Below are positions 52,965 through 56,466 of a DNA stretch of 56,466 bases, one piece after another. The DNA is from Albibeggiatoa sp964388965 (lineage in GTDB: Bacteria > Pseudomonadota > Gammaproteobacteria > Beggiatoales > Beggiatoaceae), in assembly GCA_964388965.1 (NCBI GenBank), contig CAYMCP010000009.1, forward strand, positions 1-56,466, written 5' to 3'. The notes under the pieces are model-generated. The model was not told where the DNA came from. It searched no databases and was given only the letters and a program-made list of their open reading frames with translations. Made by a program: the position numbers and the translations under genes. Every line of letters starts with the position of its first letter. Position 1 is the first letter of the stretch.

Positions 52965-53476
52965 AATTTTATTCCTCGCAATAATTTCTCATGTTTACGG
53001 ATAAAGCAATGCGTCCTTATTTTTCAAACGCCAAAATTATGCAAAATTTATGATATACCACATCAGTATGAGGGATAAGGAGTAGGTATGTGATTATTAA
53101 TCTGAATTCATGATTATTTTTAGATTTTTAAAATCAGTAAGTTATATAACAAGTGTTATTATTCTAAAAGTATAAAATAGCTTATTTCATAGAATACATA
53201 ATTTTTATATCAAATTCAGGCTTATTTTGGAGTTTTTTATAACCTTTGACTAGTGACGACTCACCGCGTCGTCATGCCACAGGACGCACCAGCGTCCACT
53301 ACCACCTGACGCAGTGCATCAGTGGCTCATTCTACGCAGCGCGTCTTTAGCAAATTACAATAAATCAGGGCTGCTTCCCAACGGAGACCATTGGGACGAG
53401 GAATGCTTTAACTGCGTAACGCCTAAACCTTTATATTAAGAAATAAAAGGAATTTTCCTAATGTAATGCAGTCATT
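52965..53476. other. Intergenic region holding the second repeat copy
   Basis: About 510 bases. The left half is AT-rich with no feature I can support apart from the upstream flank of the response regulator gene. The right half holds the four-hairpin repeat (53254-53350), and about 35 bases later an extra inverted pair TCCCAA/TTGGGA (53376-53396) followed by CGAGGAA, which matches the end of repeat copy 1. Confidence 0.55.
53254..53350. repeat. Four-hairpin repeat element, copy 2
   Basis: Same architecture as 3397-3497: TGACGAC/GTCGTCA (53254-53274), GGACGC/GCGTCC (53282-53297), CTGACGCA/TGCATCAG (53306-53322) and TCTACGCAGCGCGT (from 53331). The strongest sequence identity with copy 1 is TGACGCAGTGC followed by (G/A)TCA, and GCTCATTCTA followed by a Y-containing palindrome. 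The first hairpin differs in sequence but is again a palindrome, so base pairing rather than sequence is kept. It lies downstream of mgtE. Confidence 0.7.
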
Positions 53477-54826
53477 TTAAACAGTTAATAAAAATATTGT
53501 CGCTAAACCTAGAAAAGTTGCAAAACCAACCACATCTGTTACCGTCGTTAAAATAACGCCACCTGCCAATGCGGGATCAATAGCTAAGCGTTTCAATAAT
53601 AACGGAATCATCATTCCTGCTAAGGCGGCAAAAAATAAGTTTATTAGTAGTGCCGTACCAATAATTACACCTAGTGCCCAGCTCTTAAACCAAAGCATCG
53701 CTAATCCAGCGACAACAAGTGCCCACAGACAACCATTTAAAATGCCAACAGCAACTTCTTTGCGTAATAACCAAGGTGCATTTGTCGATGATATTTGTCC
53801 TAGAGCCATACCGCGAATGACAACGGTTAAAGTTTGACTACCTGCAATACCACCCATACTAGCAACAATTGGCATTAAGACTGCGGGCGCAACAATTTGT
53901 TCTAGCGCAGAGGAGAATAAACCAATTACCCAAGCAGCTAGAAATGCCGTTATCAAATTAATGCCTAACCAAACTGCACGCTGTTTAGTTGTGGATAAAA
54001 TCGGTGCAAACATATCCTCTTCTTCGTCTAAACCTGCACGACTCATCATAACGTGATCTGCTTGCTCACGAATGACGTCAACTACATCATCAATTGTGAT
54101 ACGTCCCAATAAAATACCGTTTTCATCTATCACCGGTGCTGACAATAAATCACGCTGCTCAAACATACGTGCCACATCGTGCATAGAAGCCGTGACTAAA
54201 ATGGGTTCTTGTGTACGCAACATTGCTTCACCTACGGTTTGCTCAGGATCATGCGTTAAAATATCAATCAGCGATAGCATACCTTCATAATGATTATCAC
54301 GATCAACAACCATTAATACATCGGTTTTTTCTGGTAATTCTTTTTTTAAACGCAAATAGCGCATAATAGTTTTTAAGGTTAAATCAGTGCGTACAGTCAA
54401 AGTGTCTATATTCATTAATCCACCAGCAGAATCTTCTGGATAGAATAAAATTTGAGTGAATCTAGCACGTTGCTGCTCGTCTACTGCTTGCAAAACCTCT
54501 TGAATGATATTCTCTGGCAAATCTTGTAATAAATCTACCGCATCATCAGCATCCATATTTTCGGTGGCGGCTGCAACATCTTCGGCTGCCATGTCTTGCA
54601 TTAAATCTACACGCACAGCCTCATTGAGATAAGGCAAAACGTCTGATTCAGTAAAACTTTCTGATTCCCAAACGATGTCGCGTTGACGATTTGGCAATGA
54701 CTCTAAAACAGTTGCAATTTCTGCTGGATGTAATTCAGTTAAAATTTCATCTATTTGGTGGAAGGCATTGCGTTCCAAAGCATCATGCACTTCTTGGAGT
54801 ATTTCATTAGGTGGTGCAGTTGTCAT
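53477..54826 (-). CDS. mgtE: Magnesium transporter MgtE
   Basis: 449 aa. The cytosolic N domain has ILTELHPAEIATVLESLPN and the superhelical DADDAVDLLQDLPENI. Two CBS domains follow, with LMNIDTLTVRTDLTLKTIMRYLR, VGEAMLRTQEPILVTAS and GRITIDDVVDVIREQA. Five membrane segments begin with AVWLGINLITAFLAAWVIGLF; the pore region has PIVASMGGIAGSQTLTVVIRGMALGQ and ends LTTVTDVVGFATFLGLA. MgtE is gated by magnesium bound between the N and CBS domains. No riboswitch is evident in the 175 bases upstream. Confidence 0.96.
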   Translation of the reverse strand: MTTAPPNEILQEVHDALERNAFHQIDEILTELHPAEIATVLESLPNRQRDIVWESESFTESDVLPYLNEAVRVDLMQDMAAEDVAAATENMDADDAVDLLQDLPENIIQEVLQAVDEQQRARFTQILFYPEDSAGGLMNIDTLTVRTDLTLKTIMRYLRLKKELPEKTDVLMVVDRDNHYEGMLSLIDILTHDPEQTVGEAMLRTQEPILVTASMHDVARMFEQRDLLSAPVIDENGILLGRITIDDVVDVIREQADHVMMSRAGLDEEEDMFAPILSTTKQRAVWLGINLITAFLAAWVIGLFSSALEQIVAPAVLMPIVASMGGIAGSQTLTVVIRGMALGQISSTNAPWLLRKEVAVGILNGCLWALVVAGLAMLWFKSWALGVIIGTALLINLFFAALAGMMIPLLLKRLAIDPALAGGVILTTVTDVVGFATFLGLATIFLLTV

Positions 54827-55001
54827 AGCTAATACCGCGCAGTCAATATTTTGAAAATTGCGTGTATTATAACATTTTAATGCTATTATGCGCAGTCATC
54901 ATAGGAGGAAATTTGTGCTGTGCAGCAAGGAGAGATTTGTTTTCAGGTGGGTTTGATCTGGATGGAGCGCAGAATGCTACACTCCATTAATTTTACTCAT
55001 G

Positions 55002-55349
55002 TTAGGCTGAGAAGGAAGAACCACAACCACACGTCGTTGTCGCATTTGGATTACGGATGACGAATTGAGAGCCTTGTAAATCTTCTTTGTAGTCAATTTC
55101 TGCACCGACTAGGTACTGAAAGCTCATCGGATCAATTAGTAGTTTCACACCATTTTTTTCAACCACAGTGTCACCTTCTTGGGTATTTTCGTCAAAAGTA
55201 AAGCCATACTGGAAACCAGAACAACCTCCACCTTGCACGAAAACTCGCAACATTAAGCCTTCGGTTTCTTCTTCGGCAATGAGTTGTTGCACCTTACTTG
55301 CGGCACTATCAGTAAAAATTAATGGTGATTCGGCAGTTTCTACACTCAT
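55002..55349 (-). CDS. erpA: Iron-sulfur cluster insertion protein ErpA
   Basis: 115 aa A-type carrier that delivers iron-sulfur clusters to target enzymes. The three ligands are Cys43 in GGGCSGF, and Cys107 and Cys109 in TTTCGCGSSF. LIFTDSAASKVQQLI and YLVGAEIDYKEDLQGSQFVIRNPNA favour ErpA over IscA. It stands alone on the minus strand; no isc or suf genes are in the window. Confidence 0.95.
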   Translation of the reverse strand: MSVETAESPLIFTDSAASKVQQLIAEEETEGLMLRVFVQGGGCSGFQYGFTFDENTQEGDTVVEKNGVKLLIDPMSFQYLVGAEIDYKEDLQGSQFVIRNPNATTTCGCGSSFSA

Positions 55350-55779
55350 TTACATCTAATCCTGTTTCGTTAATAAAAACTAACGCGCACCCTCATTTTA
55401 AGGATGGGCAAATCCAGCAGGGCACTTAGGGAAAGTTCCCTTGCGCCCCATTTCCATCACGGTATAGAACAACGTCTAAGTCACGACACGATGCCACAGT
55501 GATGATCGCTAAAGAGGGTTTGGAATGCACTGACGGTGGAGCAAAAAGAGCGTAAAACCTGCCTTAGTCTCCGCAAGGTCACGCCGTTTGTAAGGATATA
55601 TTTCAGCAGCAGTGTTCGATAAGACGCATCCTGCCAAGCTCAGCGACTGATGATCCTATACAGTCTTTAGCAACTCATGTTAATTCATGCTAGCATTATG
55701 GATACTATCCGTCAACTTGAAATTTGCGAGAAAACATCCAGTATGATTATGGAGAATAGGGCTAAAAAATCAATGAATT
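55350..55779. other. Gene-poor stretch with a relatively GC-rich, structured core
   Basis: Between erpA and the PilZ gene, both on the minus strand. About 55390-55640 has visibly more G and C than the AT-rich surroundings, and no open frame of useful length. It contains a strong nested stem GGGC...AGGGAA/TTCCCT...GCCC at 55420-55447. Either an RNA gene or a decayed foreign segment would explain it. I could not match it to RNase P RNA, 6S RNA, tmRNA or signal-recognition RNA. Fragments such as FPKCPAGFAHP can be read after a shift of frame on the minus strand, so a decayed reading frame is not excluded. Confidence 0.4.
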
Positions 55780-56172
55780 CTAAGGCATAAGATTAGTTAA
55801 TGGATTAGCAAGGTCTTCTGCGATTGCGTCTAACATTCTTTGATAACGCTCCACTAAGCACATTTCATCAACGACGTATTCTTTTTTACCCATATTGGTT
55901 TCAATAAACTCAACGCCGACTTCAAAGCCTTCCTCGTTACTAGAACTTGGGCGACACCACGCGACTCTACCTAATAAGGTGATTTGTGGATCGACCATAA
56001 TCGAAATTTCAATCAATTCATCTAGTGGTAGTTTTTGTTCAGATTCAAACGCTAAGCCGCCTAAGCTTACATTTTGAGTATGTTTTACACTTTCTTCAAA
56101 GTCGTCCACCGACGCAATACGAATCGGGATTTGTGCGGGATGTCTGATGAATCTTCTTCCATCTATTTTCAT
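55780..56172 (-). CDS. PilZ-domain c-di-GMP receptor protein
   Basis: 130 aa. The PilZ c-di-GMP motifs are both present: the RxxxR arginines in GRRFIRHPAQIPI at the N-terminus and NVSLGGLAFES (the N/DxSxxG motif) around residues 39-50. The beta-barrel closes with ITLLGRVAWCR and FEVGVEFIET. The C-terminal helix region (MCLVERYQRMLDAIAEDLANP) is unassigned. It is likely a free-standing effector that responds to cyclic di-GMP. No diguanylate cyclase or phosphodiesterase gene is in the window. Confidence 0.92.
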   Translation of the reverse strand: MKIDGRRFIRHPAQIPIRIASVDDFEESVKHTQNVSLGGLAFESEQKLPLDELIEISIMVDPQITLLGRVAWCRPSSSNEEGFEVGVEFIETNMGKKEYVVDEMCLVERYQRMLDAIAEDLANPLTNLMP

Positions 56173-56466
56173 ATTTACATCCTAAAAGAGGTCGTCTCTT
56201 AATTTTTCCTATAAAATGACAGCGTACTCAACAGAATGATCATCTTTTTAATAATTGTTAGATTATACCGCTACTAAAAATGTATGATAATCAATAAAAC
56301 CTATGATTATCTATAACCTATTCACATTGTCATCAACTTTGCCTCACTAAAAAAATAGTGGGGTCCTACAAGTCTCTTATGTGCGTTTTTTGGTGGGCTG
56401 TAACGTGTCCTCACCGTTATTTCAAACTTATCTAAACCTATCCATAGATAACTATTTATCGATTTA

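Noticed and set aside
53254..53350. Repeat considered as part of a CRISPR array
   Set aside because: Units are different palindromes in direct succession, without constant repeats or unique spacers.
54901..54956. Strong AGGAGG followed by GTG on the plus strand
   Set aside because: The frame closes after 13 codons and no plus-strand gene follows; probably chance.
55390..55640. Resemblance to RNase P RNA (AGGGAAAGTTCC, GATGCCACAG, GGAGCAA)
   Set aside because: The invariant GAGGAAAGUCC and the closing ACAGAACCCGGCUUA are missing and spacing is too short; kept only as an unexplained candidate.
1..56466. tRNA or rRNA genes
   Set aside because: No sequence with a convincing tRNA T-arm and acceptor stem or rRNA motif was noticed by eye in the intergenic regions; a covariance search would be needed to be certain.

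Overview
The window reads as an AT-rich gammaproteobacterial chromosome segment, most like a Beggiatoa/Thiotrichales-type sulfur oxidiser. Three things suggest this. It has a class III polyhydroxybutyrate synthase pair (PhaE-PhaC). It has a protein that I recognise as the sulfur-metabolism protein DsrS. It also has gammaproteobacterial housekeeping genes (ZipA, LptE, HolC, ErpA, TrmJ, UbiH, MnmA). No rRNA, tRNA, CRISPR array, prophage or complete insertion sequence was found. The species assignment is inference.

Layout. 1-9.3 kb: a truncated REP-associated transposase, ppk1, a YjbQ-family gene, a small lipoprotein, a hairpin-rich repeat, trmJ and holC (overlapping tail to tail), an unknown 93-aa gene, an isolated gspG, an unknown helical protein, a pirin, and a decayed Uma2-type gene in front of argA. 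9.3-15.1 kb: an OmpA-type lipoprotein, a heme-oxygenase-fold protein without the heme histidine, a secreted SGNH-hydrolase/dockerin protein that is split by a one-base frameshift in a run of seven A, and two small conserved proteins (DUF1841, DUF971). 15.1-21.9 kb: a SpoIIM/DUF4129 membrane pair, phaE-phaC, and two periplasmic c-type cytochromes (a di-heme peroxidase and a DUF3365 protein).

22-26.7 kb: an exopolysaccharide module on the minus strand (STAS protein, Wza-like export lipoprotein, Wzz/Wzc-like protein with a degenerate P-loop, GT4 glycosyltransferase). 26.9-31.4 kb: pspC, then the cutA-dsbD-tlpA thiol-redox operon, fxsA broken by an in-frame amber stop, and a DNA methyltransferase pseudogene. 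31.4-40.3 kb: ubiH behind a membrane-anchored FGE-fold protein, a nitrilase, an exported WD40 protein, def-fmt, a conserved protein, zipA and a DUF2798 protein. 40.4-43.1 kb: a TolC-family protein, lptE, and rpmB-rpmG.

43.3-56.5 kb: a two-component pair (Cache-HAMP histidine kinase plus a double-receiver regulator), a gamma-glutamylcyclotransferase-like protein, dsrS-mnmA, an orphan UreE, a receiver plus receiver-PAS-PAS-adenylate cyclase pair, a second hairpin-rich repeat, mgtE, erpA, a relatively GC-rich stretch of unknown nature, and a PilZ (c-di-GMP) protein.

Two themes stand out. The first is signalling: receivers, a nucleotide cyclase, PilZ and STAS, close to exopolysaccharide and storage-polymer genes. 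The second is decay: five broken genes or remnants (transposase, Uma2, methyltransferase, fxsA, SGNH/dockerin) plus two copies of a multi-hairpin repeat. Several family members have lost the residue that defines activity (heme-oxygenase His, STAS Ser, Wzc P-loop Lys, FGE Cys, second-receiver Asp).
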